From contig NZ_DATJCH010000005.1 of assembly GCF_035514885.1 (NCBI RefSeq), forward strand, positions 1 to 64,000: a stretch of DNA of 64,000 nt, read 5' to 3'. Under the pieces are notes generated by a model, which searched no databases, had not been told where the DNA came from, and saw nothing but the letters and a program-made list of their open reading frames with translations. A program made the translations under genes and the position numbers. This stretch comes from Albibacterium sp035514885. GTDB lineage: Bacteria; Bacteroidota; Bacteroidia; Sphingobacteriales; Sphingobacteriaceae. This document shows, piece after piece, positions 34,141-44,800 of this stretch (the stretch's first letter is position 1; the number at the start of each line of letters is the position of its first letter).

Positions 34141-35388
34141 ATGTCGGTAAAGATGTCTCAGCGTGAAACTATCAAGCTTTCACTGCAATCTATTAGTGCG
34201 AATCGCTTACGTACCTTTCTAACAGCTCTGATTATTTCTATTGGAATTACTGCGTTGGTAGGTATTTTGACATCTATTGATGCTATACAAACATCCTTAA
34301 CAGAATCCTTTTCTGCTTTAGGATCTAATTCTTTTACCATTCAGAACCGGGGTTTAAATATTCGTATTGGCGGACAAGGTACGCGCCCGAAAGACTATCC
34401 GAATATTACTTACCAAGATGCTGTTGATTTTACTGAGCGATTTGATTTTCCGGCTATTGTTTCTGTTAATGTTCGTGTGAGTAGCGGAGCTACTGTTAAG
34501 TTTGAAAGTAAAAAAACAAATCCGAATGTTGGTGTTCAGGGATCTGATATCAATTTCTTAGAAACAGGTGGTTATAAACTTGGGCTTGGTCGGAATTTTA
34601 CTGAACGAGAGCTTGAGCTGGGAAGTAATGTTGTAATTATTGGAGCAAAAATTCAGGAGAGTTTATTTTCGGAAAATGAAGACCCTGTTAATAAGATTAT
34701 AACTATTGGTGGTACGCGGTTTACTGTTATAGGTGTACTGGAAAGTAAAGGAGCCAGTTCTGGACTTGGTGGTGATAATACTACGATTATACCGCTTGTG
34801 AAAGGACGATCGTTAATAACTGCTGGTAATCCTTCTTATGTTATTACAGTGATGAACACTTTGCCTAATATGACAGAGGCAACTATTGGCGAGGCAACTG
34901 CCTTGTTCAGGAAGATACGTAACTTGAGTGCTACCGAAGAAAGTAATTTTGAAATCACTAAAAGTGATGCAATTGCTCAGGTGCTACTAAGCAACCTAAC
35001 CTATGTTACTTTAGGAGCTGTTGTTATTGGTTTAATCACTTTGATAGGAGCTTCGATTGGCTTGATGAATATTATGCTCGTTTCGGTAACTGAGCGTACA
35101 CGAGAAATCGGTTTAAGGAAAGCTATTGGTGCAACACCTCAACTTATAAGACAACAATTTTTAACAGAAGCAATTGTAATCTGTATGATGGGCGGGATAG
35201 CAGGTATTGTGCTGGGATTAATTATCGGAAATGGAGTCGCTTTATTATTGGGTGCAAGCTTCCTGGTTCCATGGTTATGGATGGTAATGGGAATTGTAGT
35301 TTGTATTCTCGTTGGGGTGATATCAGGATATTACCCAGCATCTAAGGCTTCAAGCTTGGATCCGGTTGAAGCCTTAAGATACGAGTAA
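34141..35388 (+). CDS. MacB/FtsX-family ABC transporter permease without adjacent ATPase
   Basis: 415 aa. Layout of MacB-type permeases: a first helix (~20-43, RLRTFLTALIISIGITALVG), a large periplasmic MacB core domain (~55-285, with PNVGVQGSDINFLETGGY and NVVIIGAKIQESLF), then three helices in the last 130 residues with SVTERTREIGLRKAIGATP and the ending ASSLDPVEALRYE. Such permeases work with a LolD/MacB ATPase in mechanotransmission or efflux; none is encoded next to it. The cargo is unknown. It faces the rfbB gene, with 6 bases between the stops. Confidence 0.9.
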   Translation: MSVKMSQRETIKLSLQSISANRLRTFLTALIISIGITALVGILTSIDAIQTSLTESFSALGSNSFTIQNRGLNIRIGGQGTRPKDYPNITYQDAVDFTERFDFPAIVSVNVRVSSGATVKFESKKTNPNVGVQGSDINFLETGGYKLGLGRNFTERELELGSNVVIIGAKIQESLFSENEDPVNKIITIGGTRFTVIGVLESKGASSGLGGDNTTIIPLVKGRSLITAGNPSYVITVMNTLPNMTEATIGEATALFRKIRNLSATEESNFEITKSDAIAQVLLSNLTYVTLGAVVIGLITLIGASIGLMNIMLVSVTERTREIGLRKAIGATPQLIRQQFLTEAIVICMMGGIAGIVLGLIIGNGVALLLGASFLVPWLWMVMGIVVCILVGVISGYYPASKASSLDPVEALRYE

Positions 35389-35394
35389 AGGTTG

Positions 35395-36444
35395 TTATTC
35401 GCTATATTGTTTCTTGTAGTAGGCTAGGTAATTTCCACTTGTAACATTGTCTAGCCATTCTTCATTTTCTAAGAACCAATCGACTGTCTTCTCAAGACCT
35501 TCTTCAAAGGTTATGCTGGGTTTCCAGCCTAAATCACGTTGTAATTTACTTGAATCAATCGCATAGCGAAGGTCATGTCCAGCACGGTCTTGAACAAAAG
35601 TGATTAGAGAAGCCGATTCTCCTTCTTCACGACCTAGCTTTTTATCCATTATTGAACATAGGAGGTGAATCAGGTCAATATTTGTCCATTCGTTATTACC
35701 GCCAATGTTGTAAGTGGTACCTGTTTCAGCTTTATGAAAGATTACGTCAATAGCACGTGCATGATCTTCTACCCATAGCCAGTCGCGAACATTCTCACCT
35801 TTTCCGTAGATAGGGATGGATCTTCTGTGTTTGATATTATTGATGGATAATGGAATTAGCTTTTCGGGGAAATGGTGTGATCCGTAATTGTTTGAACAAT
35901 TTGAGATTACGATATTCATTCCATACGTATCGTGATAAGCTCTTACAAAATGATCTGAGCTTGCTTTTGAAGCCGAATAAGGAGAGTGTGGGTCGTAGCT
36001 AGTTTCTTCTGTAAATAAACCGCTATCACCTAGAGCCCCATATACCTCATCTGTTGAAACATGGTAAAAACGATGTTTCTCATAATTGCCTTTCCATGCA
36101 TTACGTGCAGCGTTTAATAGATTGACTGTCCCAATAACGTTGGTCATTACAAATTCAATGGGGTTGCTGATGGAGCGGTCTACATGAGATTCAGCCGCCA
36201 AGTGGATAACACCATATGGGTTCTCTTCAGCGAAGAGTTTTTCAATAAAGTCGGCATCTACGATGTCTCCCTTTATAAAACGATAATTGGGTTTATCTTC
36301 AATGTCCTTTAAGTTTTCAAGATTTCCGGCATACGTTAGCAGATCCAAGTTTATTATTTCATAGTCAGGATAGGTATTAACCATTCTTCTAACAACATGT
36401 GATCCTATAAACCCGGCACCACCAGTAACAATAATTTTTTTCAT
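35395..36444 (-). CDS. rfbB: dTDP-glucose 4,6-dehydratase
   Basis: 349 aa from the chosen start. Extended SDR with TGGAGFIGSHVVRRM (NAD site), STDEVYG and the active-site YSASKASSDHFVRAYHDTYG. The ENVRDWLWVEDHARAI and RAGHDLRYAIDSSK blocks are specific to RfbB/RmlB. It makes dTDP-4-keto-6-deoxyglucose, the precursor of rhamnose and other deoxy sugars. A longer frame adds nine residues (from 36471), but these overlap the galE stop; the ATG at 36444, 4 bases after galE, gives the canonical MKKIIVTGG start. Last gene of a three-gene nucleotide-sugar operon; rmlA, rmlC and rmlD are not in the window. Confidence 0.93.
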   Translation of the reverse strand: MKKIIVTGGAGFIGSHVVRRMVNTYPDYEIINLDLLTYAGNLENLKDIEDKPNYRFIKGDIVDADFIEKLFAEENPYGVIHLAAESHVDRSISNPIEFVMTNVIGTVNLLNAARNAWKGNYEKHRFYHVSTDEVYGALGDSGLFTEETSYDPHSPYSASKASSDHFVRAYHDTYGMNIVISNCSNNYGSHHFPEKLIPLSINNIKHRRSIPIYGKGENVRDWLWVEDHARAIDVIFHKAETGTTYNIGGNNEWTNIDLIHLLCSIMDKKLGREEGESASLITFVQDRAGHDLRYAIDSSKLQRDLGWKPSITFEEGLEKTVDWFLENEEWLDNVTSGNYLAYYKKQYSE

Positions 36445-36448
36445 TTTT

Positions 36449-37483
36449 TTATAATTCAAATGGATTTTCATCCCTTAAGTAAACTTCCCATGCCCAGGCA
36501 GAACGCATCATTTCTTCAACTCCTAAATTGGCTGTCCAGCCAAGTTTTTGGGTAGATTTTGCTATATCACCCCAAACCTGTTCGATGTCGCCATTTCTTC
36601 TATGGCCAATTTCGTAATTAAGTTTCACATTCGTTGCCTTTTCAAAGGCCCGGATAACTTCCAGTACAGAATAGCCCTTTCCCGTTCCAATATTAAAAAC
36701 ATCGTAATGATTGTCGATGGTATTTTCGTTTAAAAATTGAAGAGCCGCAACATGTGCTTTTGCCAAATCAACAACATGAATGTAATCGCGGATGGCCGAA
36801 CCGTCTGCAGTATTATAGTCATCTCCATAAACTGTGATCTTCTCTCTTTTACCAATGGCAGTTTGGGTAATAAAAGGTACAAGGTTCTGAGGCACTCCTA
36901 ATGGTAATTCGCCTATTAAGGCAGATTTATGGGCTCCTACCGGATTGAAATAACGTAAAGAAAGAATATTGAAATTTGGATTGCTGTTGGCTGTTTCCTG
37001 TAAAATTTCTTCCGCTATTTGCTTCGTGTTTCCATAAGGAGATTCTGCTTTTTTAACTTCTGCTTTTTCTGTAACAGGCAATTCATCGGGCTGACCATAT
37101 ACAGTGCAGCTGGATGAGAACACGAAATTAGTTTTACGAGCAGAAAAAGCTTTCAGTAAATTTATAAGTGAGAATAGATTGTTATGATAGTATTTTAAAG
37201 GTTTTTCTACCGATTCGCCAACGGCTTTGGATGCCGCAAAATGGATAACACCTTCAATATCAAGATTCTTGTTTACGAATTCTTTCACGTCTTTTTCATC
37301 GCAGAGATCGAGCTTATGGAATTCTGGTTTTATGCCTGTAATCTTCTTGATTTGATTTAAGACGCCAATATTTGAGTTGGATAGGTTGTCGATAATGATT
37401 GGAGTATAGCCGGCTTCGAAGAGTTCAACCACGGTATGTGATCCAATATATCCCGTTCCGCCGGTAACTAAAATTTTCTTCAT
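36449..37483 (-). CDS. galE: UDP-glucose 4-epimerase
   Basis: 344 aa from the ATG at 37483, which gives the standard MKKILVTGGTGYIGSHT start. An upstream in-frame extension of 28 residues would overlap the previous gene and is not supported. Motifs: NAD site GGTGYIG, SSSCTVYG, the YGNTK catalytic Tyr-Lys pair, and the DYNTADGSAIRDYIHVVDLA block typical of GalE. It interconverts UDP-glucose and UDP-galactose (or the GlcNAc forms). Second gene of the operon, 16 bases after the UDP-xylose synthase gene. Confidence 0.93.
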   Translation of the reverse strand: MKKILVTGGTGYIGSHTVVELFEAGYTPIIIDNLSNSNIGVLNQIKKITGIKPEFHKLDLCDEKDVKEFVNKNLDIEGVIHFAASKAVGESVEKPLKYYHNNLFSLINLLKAFSARKTNFVFSSSCTVYGQPDELPVTEKAEVKKAESPYGNTKQIAEEILQETANSNPNFNILSLRYFNPVGAHKSALIGELPLGVPQNLVPFITQTAIGKREKITVYGDDYNTADGSAIRDYIHVVDLAKAHVAALQFLNENTIDNHYDVFNIGTGKGYSVLEVIRAFEKATNVKLNYEIGHRRNGDIEQVWGDIAKSTQKLGWTANLGVEEMMRSAWAWEVYLRDENPFEL

Positions 37484-37499
37484 GTCTGTGTAGCTGCTT

Positions 37500-38480
37500 T
37501 TATTTATTATAATAGGTAAAATCTTTGTGGTTAATTTCTCCTTGAGGGAGTGATTTGAAATACTCATAGGTGATTTTCAAGCCCTCTTCTCTGTTTACTT
37601 TTGGAGACCAGCCTAAAAGTTCCTTTGCTTTGCTAATATCTGGCCGGCGTTGTTTTGGGTCGTCAATAGGCAGGTCTTTATGAACAACCTTCTGCTTTGT
37701 TCCTGTTAATTTAATAATCTCTTCCGCAAATTGGTTAATGGTTATTTCGTCGGGATTACCGATGTTTACAGGATAGGAGTAATCGCTCATTAGAAGACGA
37801 AATATTCCTTCTACCTGATCATCGACATAACAGAAGGATCTTGTTTGGTTGCCATCTCCAAATATGGTAAGATCTTCGCCTCTTAAGGCCTGGCCAATAA
37901 AAGCAGGTAGTACCCGTCCATCATTTAAGCGCATTCTCGGACCATACGTATTGAAAATGCGGACAATTCTGGTTTCTAATTTATGAAAGGTGTGGTAGGC
38001 CATTGTAATGGCTTCCTGGAAACGTTTAGCTTCGTCGTATACGCCTCTTGGGCCTACCGGATTTACATTTCCCCAGTAATCTTCATTTTGTGGGCTGACC
38101 GTTGGATCGCCATATACTTCAGAAGTAGATGCCACGAGAATTCGTGCCTTTTTTGCACGGGCTAATCCTAAAAGGTTGTGTGTTCCTAAAGAACCAACCT
38201 TTAATGTTTGAATTGGTATTTTTAGGTAATCAATCGGACTTGCCGGAGATGCAAAGTGCAATATATAATCCAGTTCACCGGGTACGTGTACAAATGTCGA
38301 TACATCGTGTTTGTAAAATTCAAAATTTTCAAGAGGGAATAGGTGTTCAATATTTCGGATATCTCCGGTGATTAGATTGTCCATTCCTATTACGTGGAAA
38401 TCTTCCTTTATAAATCGATCGCATAGATGTGAGCCCAAAAAGCCAGCAGCACCGGTTATAAGTATACGTTTCCTTCCCAT
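37500..38480 (-). CDS. UDP-glucuronate decarboxylase (UDP-xylose synthase)
   Basis: 326 aa. Extended SDR with ITGAAGFLGSHLCDRF, LHFASPASPIDYL (specific to UXS), STSEVYGDP and the active-site YDEAKRFQEA; RIFNTYGPRMRLNDGRVLP and GDGNQTRSFCYVDD follow. It decarboxylates UDP-glucuronate to UDP-xylose. No UDP-glucose dehydrogenase (ugd) is adjacent, so its substrate must come from another locus. It is the first gene of the UXS-galE-rfbB operon and divergent from waaA, which suggests an envelope polysaccharide or LPS role. Confidence 0.92.
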   Translation of the reverse strand: MGRKRILITGAAGFLGSHLCDRFIKEDFHVIGMDNLITGDIRNIEHLFPLENFEFYKHDVSTFVHVPGELDYILHFASPASPIDYLKIPIQTLKVGSLGTHNLLGLARAKKARILVASTSEVYGDPTVSPQNEDYWGNVNPVGPRGVYDEAKRFQEAITMAYHTFHKLETRIVRIFNTYGPRMRLNDGRVLPAFIGQALRGEDLTIFGDGNQTRSFCYVDDQVEGIFRLLMSDYSYPVNIGNPDEITINQFAEEIIKLTGTKQKVVHKDLPIDDPKQRRPDISKAKELLGWSPKVNREEGLKITYEYFKSLPQGEINHKDFTYYNK

Positions 38481-38604
38481 TCTGTTTTTAATTTAAGAAT
38501 ACCATTGACGAAGGTAATTAATTTGCTAAAAACAAATGAGAAATATTTAGAAACAAGCTATATTCTAGATAATATAGCTGAGAAATGTATTCAGAATAAA
38601 AAAT

Positions 38605-38612
38605 TAAATTTG
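38605..38612 (+). promoter_or_regulatory. -7 box of waaA
   Basis: TAAATTTG exactly fits TAnnTTTG and lies 35 bases before the waaA ATG. Confidence 0.42.
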
Positions 38613-38647
38613 TAGTTTCAACTTGACATTTCATTTAAGCTGTTTTT

Positions 38648-39973
38648 ATGACTCTTATTTATAGCATTGGCATTTATCTATTTCATCTACTTATTCGGGT
38701 CGCTGCAATTTTTGGTGGAAAAGCAAGAAAATGGGTAGATGGCCGTAAAGATCTTTTGAAAAGAATAAAAAGTGAGGTTGATTCAACGAAGAAACATACT
38801 TGGTTTCATTTCGCTTCATTGGGTGAGTTTGAGCAGGGACGATCTGTACTAGAAGCGTACAAAAGTACTTATCCAGATAGATTGATTCTTATTACATTTT
38901 TTTCTCCATCGGGGTATGAAACCCGTAAGAATTTTTCTTTAGCGGATCATGTTTTTTATTTGCCGGCAGATTCTGCTTTTAATGCAAAAAGCTTTATAAA
39001 GTTAATTAATCCAGACCTTGTTTTTTTTACGAAATATGATTTTTGGTATTTCTATTTTCGCGAGTTAAAACAAAGAAATATTCCCTTATTAATGGTGTCT
39101 TCTATTTTTAGGGCGGATCAGGTGTTTTTTAAATGGTATGGCGGAATCTTTCGAAAGATGCTTTCTTGTGTAACACATTTCTTTGTTCAGAATCAGGAAA
39201 GTGTTGTATTGCTTCGGTCTATTGGGTTTGATAATGTGACTCTATCAGGTGATACGCGTTTTGATAGGGTGGTGGAGATTGCGAAGAACGTGCGCGAATT
39301 GCCGGTTATATCTTATTTCGCTACCGGGAACCGGGTTTTGGTAGCTGGTAGTACCTGGCCTGAGGATCTGGAACGTTTGTTGACTTTTCAACAGGTATTT
39401 CCTGAATGGAAAATGATTATTGCTCCTCATGATATTAATCCTCAGAGTATTAAACATACATGTGATGTTTTCTCTTCGGGTATTTTATTTTCTGATTTAA
39501 GCGATTATAAGCATAAACGACACTTGGAAAGCGATCATCAGAAGAAAAGGAATATTGATATGGATTTAGCCTATCAGGATACGGATACCGAGGCTGATTT
39601 GATTCCGGAACATAAATCGCCGGTGTTGATAATTGATAATATGGGCATGCTGTCTTCTTTATATGGATATGGAGATATTGCCTATATTGGAGGAGGGTTT
39701 GGTGCAGGTATTCACAATACACTAGAAGCTGCTGCCTATGGGATGCCAGTTATATTTGGTCCGAATTTTCATAAGTTTCAAGAGGCAAAGGATTTGCTAC
39801 AAGCCAAAGCTGCTTTCTTTATTACAAATGGTAGAGAATTGATTTCTGTGGTAGAAGAGTTGATGGATTATCAGGTTCGTTTAGAAGCGGGAAACCGCGC
39901 TGTTGGATATGTTCAGCAGCAGGCCGGAGCAACTGATCGGATTATGGACTACGTTAAGGAGCACTTTCAATAA
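38648..39973 (+). CDS. waaA: 3-deoxy-D-manno-octulosonic acid (Kdo) transferase
   Basis: 441 aa. GT30 signs: N-terminal membrane anchor (~4-20), FHFASLGEFEQGRSV with catalytic Glu60, YDFWYFYF, GDTRFDRV and the C-terminal nucleotide-sugar site YIGGGFGAGIHNTLEAAAYGMPVIFGP. It adds Kdo from CMP-Kdo to lipid A precursors at the cytoplasmic face of the inner membrane. Residues ~285-323 are a charged, low-complexity stretch (KHKRHLESDHQKKRNIDMD and following) inserted before the PVLIIDNMGMLSSLY block; this region is shorter in the E. coli enzyme. Single gene. Confidence 0.94.
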   Translation: MTLIYSIGIYLFHLLIRVAAIFGGKARKWVDGRKDLLKRIKSEVDSTKKHTWFHFASLGEFEQGRSVLEAYKSTYPDRLILITFFSPSGYETRKNFSLADHVFYLPADSAFNAKSFIKLINPDLVFFTKYDFWYFYFRELKQRNIPLLMVSSIFRADQVFFKWYGGIFRKMLSCVTHFFVQNQESVVLLRSIGFDNVTLSGDTRFDRVVEIAKNVRELPVISYFATGNRVLVAGSTWPEDLERLLTFQQVFPEWKMIIAPHDINPQSIKHTCDVFSSGILFSDLSDYKHKRHLESDHQKKRNIDMDLAYQDTDTEADLIPEHKSPVLIIDNMGMLSSLYGYGDIAYIGGGFGAGIHNTLEAAAYGMPVIFGPNFHKFQEAKDLLQAKAAFFITNGRELISVVEELMDYQVRLEAGNRAVGYVQQQAGATDRIMDYVKEHFQ

Positions 39974-39997
39974 TAAGTCTGAGGATTTATTTCGTCA

Positions 39998-40035
39998 AAC
40001 GAAGAACAGCCTGCATTTGCAGGCTGTTCTTCGTT
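39998..40035. terminator. Bidirectional terminator between waaA and a SusD-like gene
   Basis: A perfect 17-bp stem (39998-40014 with 40019-40035) with the loop ATTT serves the two converging genes. Confidence 0.85.
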
Positions 40036-40064
40036 AAATTCTGTTAAAGAGATTGTCTTCTAAC

Positions 40065-41771
40065 CTAATTTTGTACTAAAGTGTTATTACTTCTATCAAT
40101 TTCGCTTTGCGGTATTGGCCAGTATTCATTGTTTGAATTAAATACTAAGTCATCATAAGCCGGAAGCAAATTGCCTTCGAATGCTGAGTAGCTTTCAAGG
40201 GTCTGTTTAGCATCTCCCCATCTTACCAAATCGAAGAAACGGTGTCCTTCCATAGCTAATTCCAACCTTCTCTCAAAATGTACAGCTTTACGAGCATAGT
40301 CTTGATTAGGGAACGATGGGTATGGTTTTACTGAATAATTAGCAGCATTTTTTCCATCGGCTGTCTTTTTCGGAGCAAGTTTAGCTGCACGATTACGGAT
40401 GCTATTCACCAAGGTTAAAGCTGCAGGCAAATTGCCAAGCTCTACATTACATTCAGCAGCCATAAGTACCACATCAGCTAAACGAATAAGGTTTACATCT
40501 AAGTCTGTAACATAGTTTTGCCCTGGAACTGCGTGGGAAGCAAACTGACTTTGTGGAATCATTGTTTTCATTCCAACAAACGGACCTGCATAAGTGGCAT
40601 CACGAATCCATGCGTCACCAGGCATAACACCATAATCTAAATATACTACACCTCTTCTTCCAACAGTATAATCTAATCTAGGATCAAAAGATAGAGTAAC
40701 ATCTAGTTCGTAATTTGTTTTTGCTGCTCCGGTCAATCCTAAATCTGACTTGTATTCATTGGTTCTGTAAGATTTATCTAGTAATGGTAAGCCTTGGGCG
40801 TCAACTTTGTAGGCATTTACCAAATCAATAGTAGGTTGATAAAATCCACAACAACCTACTGGAGAACTACCATATAGACCACCCAACATATCACCGACAT
40901 TGGCATTATCTGCAGCACCATTTGAATTGATTGCATGTTTTGAAACCATTAAAGCTTCGGGTCCATCTTCTTTAGTTGGGTCAAAGTTGTTTTCAAAAGG
41001 CATCGTTGTGATATCTTTGCCGGCTAACACGTCTGTAAACAGTGGTAATGCATCAGCCCATTTCTTTTGGTAAACATATACCTTACCTAAATAAGCTTTT
41101 GCGATATCTTTGGTCATACGCCCTGCCTCTCCGTTAATCTTCTCAACAGGTAGATTATCTATAGCAAATTTTAAATCATCAATAATTTTCGGTATAACAT
41201 CTTCATTGTTTGGTTTTACCTTTGCCTCGTCTAGCGTGGTGTTTTCATCGATATAAGGAATGTTTTTGAAAATGCGCCACAGAAAGAAGTAATAATGTGC
41301 TCTAAGCATTCTAGCCTCACCTTGAATCTGAGTTGCTCTTGTTGCCGAGATTTGTTTTGCACCTTCTTGATCTCCTTTTAGTAATTTGAGCGTACTATTA
41401 GCTCTCAGCACACCTTCATAATAAACTTGCCACATGGTGCTAAGATTATCATTCGCACTGTTACTAGTATAGTTTTCGATCATGTTCATGTTGGGCTGAT
41501 CAGATTGTTCTGAACCTTTATGAGCATTATCAGAAGCTACCTCGCCAAAAAGCCATTGGCTAGGAGCGGAAGCATAGTTTCCCCAAGAGCCGCTAATGTT
41601 TCCGTTTAGAATACCGTAAGCTCCTAATAATTCGGCTTCCACTCCATCTTTATTTGCAACCTGAGGTTCGGATAGTTGTCCTTGCGGCAGCTTTTGTAAA
41701 AACTCCTTGCCACAAGAAGTTGCTACCAGCATCCCGGCCGCAATAATGGATAATATATGTATCTTTTTCAT
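40065..41771 (-). CDS. RagB/SusD family outer-membrane lipoprotein (second pair)
   Basis: 568 aa from the ATG at 41771, which gives MKKIHILSIIAAGMLVATSC with an ideal lipobox (VATSC). A start at 41798 would add nine residues with several lysines and cannot be excluded. SusD signs: GEARMLRAHYYFFLWRIF, FERRLELAMEGHRFFDLVRWGDA and EYWPIPQSEIDRSN. It works as the surface lid of the SusC barrel encoded just upstream. No enzyme, regulator or binding protein accompanies the pair, so the ligand (glycan, peptide or glycopeptide) cannot be guessed. Confidence 0.93.
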   Translation of the reverse strand: MKKIHILSIIAAGMLVATSCGKEFLQKLPQGQLSEPQVANKDGVEAELLGAYGILNGNISGSWGNYASAPSQWLFGEVASDNAHKGSEQSDQPNMNMIENYTSNSANDNLSTMWQVYYEGVLRANSTLKLLKGDQEGAKQISATRATQIQGEARMLRAHYYFFLWRIFKNIPYIDENTTLDEAKVKPNNEDVIPKIIDDLKFAIDNLPVEKINGEAGRMTKDIAKAYLGKVYVYQKKWADALPLFTDVLAGKDITTMPFENNFDPTKEDGPEALMVSKHAINSNGAADNANVGDMLGGLYGSSPVGCCGFYQPTIDLVNAYKVDAQGLPLLDKSYRTNEYKSDLGLTGAAKTNYELDVTLSFDPRLDYTVGRRGVVYLDYGVMPGDAWIRDATYAGPFVGMKTMIPQSQFASHAVPGQNYVTDLDVNLIRLADVVLMAAECNVELGNLPAALTLVNSIRNRAAKLAPKKTADGKNAANYSVKPYPSFPNQDYARKAVHFERRLELAMEGHRFFDLVRWGDAKQTLESYSAFEGNLLPAYDDLVFNSNNEYWPIPQSEIDRSNNTLVQN

Positions 41772-41805
41772 TTTCTTTTTTCTAGAATTAAAAATCATGT
41801 TTCTC

Positions 41806-44800
41806 TTAAAACCCTAAGCTTAAACCAAGCATATATTGTCTAGCTTGTGGGTAGATACCAAAATCTACTCCTAAGGCTGGATAATCTGAGCTTGTTGCTG
41901 AAATCTCCGGATCTAAGCCTTCATATTTGGTTATGGTAAATACATTCGTTACTCCCATATAAACTCTTAGTTTTTTAAAGGAATTAGCTCCAAATATCTT
42001 TTCAGTTGGAAGGTTATAACCCACTTGTATGTTTTTTAATTTCAGAAAGCTGCCATCTTGGATATAATAGCTTGAAGAAGCATATTCATACGCTGCTGCA
42101 TCATTGGTAATTGAAGGTGTAGAGCTTCCAGTATTAGTAGGGCTCCATGCATCCAATAACCGAGTGCTTTTCTGTCCTTTAAACACACCGAAATCTGTGA
42201 AATACCGTGTAGCTTCATATAAGTCATTGCCTTGTGATCCATACAGATACATCATTAAGTCAAAGTTCTTATAAGAAGTGTTAATGTTAAATGAATATAC
42301 AAAATCAGGATGCGGATTACCAATAATGGTTCTATCTGCTGCATCAATAACACCATCTGGTTTGCCATTTGGCCCACTTATATCAGCATATTTCAAACCT
42401 CCGGGTCTGGCACCAGGATACGATGGATTATTTGTAATGTCACTTGCATCTTGGTAAATGCCAACTGTTTTATATCCAAAAAAGGACGCATAAGGTTGGC
42501 CTACTTTTAGAATGGATGTTTCCATACTTCTAAATGCTCCAAAAATCTGTTGATCGACAGAAGGTGCTAATGAGACAATCTTGTTGTTGTTTTTTGATAT
42601 GTTAGCAGATACATCTAATGTGAAAGGAGTGTTTTGGCGATGTCCGTAATGATAGCCTATAGAGAATTCCACACCTTTGTTATTCATGCTACCAATATTC
42701 ACATATGGCGATTCAGCACGACCTACTGCGATTGCTGGTAATGGCAAGCGATACAACATATCATCGGTTGTTTTATCATACCAATCGATGGATCCATCAA
42801 CATCTCCATCTAAAATGGTAAAGTCGAGTCCTAAGTTTAACGATTTAACTTGTTCCCATTTTACATCTTCATTAGCATAAGAGCTTTGCCAGATTCCTGA
42901 CTGTGTTGTTCCGTTTATTGGATATGAAGACGATGTTAAAGAAGAAGCATATCGGTTCAGATATTGATATCCAGGAATACGTTGGTTACCCGTAATACCG
43001 TATCCCGCACGTATTTTTAAATCTGTTAACCAACTTGCATCTTGCATGAAATCTTCTTGGGAGATACGCCAAGCACCACTTACTCCTGGGAAAGTTCCGT
43101 ATAGGTTATTAGAACCAAAGTTTGAAGAACCATCACGTCTGACTGTAACGCTTAATAGATAGCGATCCATGAATGAGTAATCTGCTTTTCCGAAAATTGA
43201 GAACATAGAACCTACAGATCCTGAACTCGCATTTCCAATACTGGATGTACCAGAGTTTAGGTAGAAGTAATCTAAGCTGCTTAAGGTGAAATAGGCGTTT
43301 CTGCTACCAGAAAGATCTCTGCCTCGACTCTTAATAGCTTCTGTACCTGCTAAAATACTCAAATTGTGATCCTCTCCTAAATCAGGTCTATATGTTAAAG
43401 TATTTGTCCAAGTCCATTCAGTAAAATATCCTTGGTATTCGCTCATGCCATTATTGAAACTTCCTTCAGAAAATTCCGGATTAGGATAGTTTAAATTGAT
43501 GCCGTTATAGTTTTCATAGCGCATCCCGAAATTACTTCTCAATGTAAGTGTAGGGATAAGATCGTATTCTGCAAATGCATTTCCAAAGAAGAAATTACTT
43601 CTGTTTTTATCATCTTTTGCACGATAGGCTATAGCAACCGGGTTTTCACCGTTACCCCAACCACCATAAGATCCTGCGAAATGACCGCCTTCATCATATA
43701 CTGGTATGATGTTTTGGATACGATAAGCAAATCCTAACACACTACCTTCACCTTGATAATCACCGGCGACATTTGGATTAACTCCCATACCGAATCCTTC
43801 AGTATAACTGTATTGCAAGTTTTCGCCAATTCTAAGTTTGCCATCAAAGGCTTTGAATTGTGTATTGGTACGAACATTGAATTTCTCAAATCCTGTATGA
43901 ATTATAGAACCTTTTTGACCTAAATAGCCTCCAGACATTGCATAAGTAGCATTTTCGCTTCCGCCGGTGGCGCTAATTTGATAGGATTGGGTAGGAGCTG
44001 TCTGAGATAATTCGTCAAACCAATTTGTACCTGCACGATTAGCTTTTGTTATCTGGTAAAAAGTTGATCTGTCTTTTCCATCGTAATTGTACTTCGACAT
44101 ATCAGCATCGGATGAGGTAATGTTATTTCCTGAGATTCCTCCTGCCAATAAATATTCAGGCAAGGTTTCGTTCGTTCCACTTAGTTGATTATCCAAATCC
44201 AATACCTGTTGAGGGGTCATCATTTTTGGATATGAACCGGTTTTAGGAACCTGGACACCGTAATAAGCGTCAAAACTAAGTTGTGCCGGACCAATTTTTC
44301 CTGATTTCGTAGTGATTATGACTACACCGTTATTTGCACGTGCACCATAAATTGAGGCAGCGGATGCATCTTTTAGAACTTGCATCGACTCTACATCATT
44401 CTGGTTCAGCCAGCTTAATTTGCCCTCGAAAGGAACTCCATCAATAATATAAAGAGGTTCGTTGTTGTTAATTGTACTGAATCCCCGAATTTTGATTTGT
44501 GGAGTGGAACCTGGTGCACCATCGGTTACAACCTGCACACCTGTGGCACGTCCTTGCAGAGATTCAACAGCACTGGCTGCCGGAGTGCTTTTCAATTGAG
44601 CAACATCAACGACTGCAACAGAACCCGTTAAATCTTTTTTCCGTTGTGTGCTATAGCCTGTTACAACTATTTCTTCCAGATTGTTGATGTCTTCCGTTAA
44701 ATTAACGGTAAGGGCACTGGTAGTTGAAGTAACTGTAACTTCAGTTTTTAAATAACCGATATAACTAACTTCCAAAACATCATTTACAGAAGCGCTGATT

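Noticed and set aside
35441..35455. TGTAACATTGTCTA resembling the ECF-like promoter
   Set aside because: It lies inside rfbB coding sequence and the two elements are only a few bases apart instead of 17.
37484..37567. 28-residue N-terminal extension of galE
   Set aside because: It overlaps the end of the UDP-xylose synthase gene, and the ATG at 37483 gives the canonical start before the NAD-binding motif.
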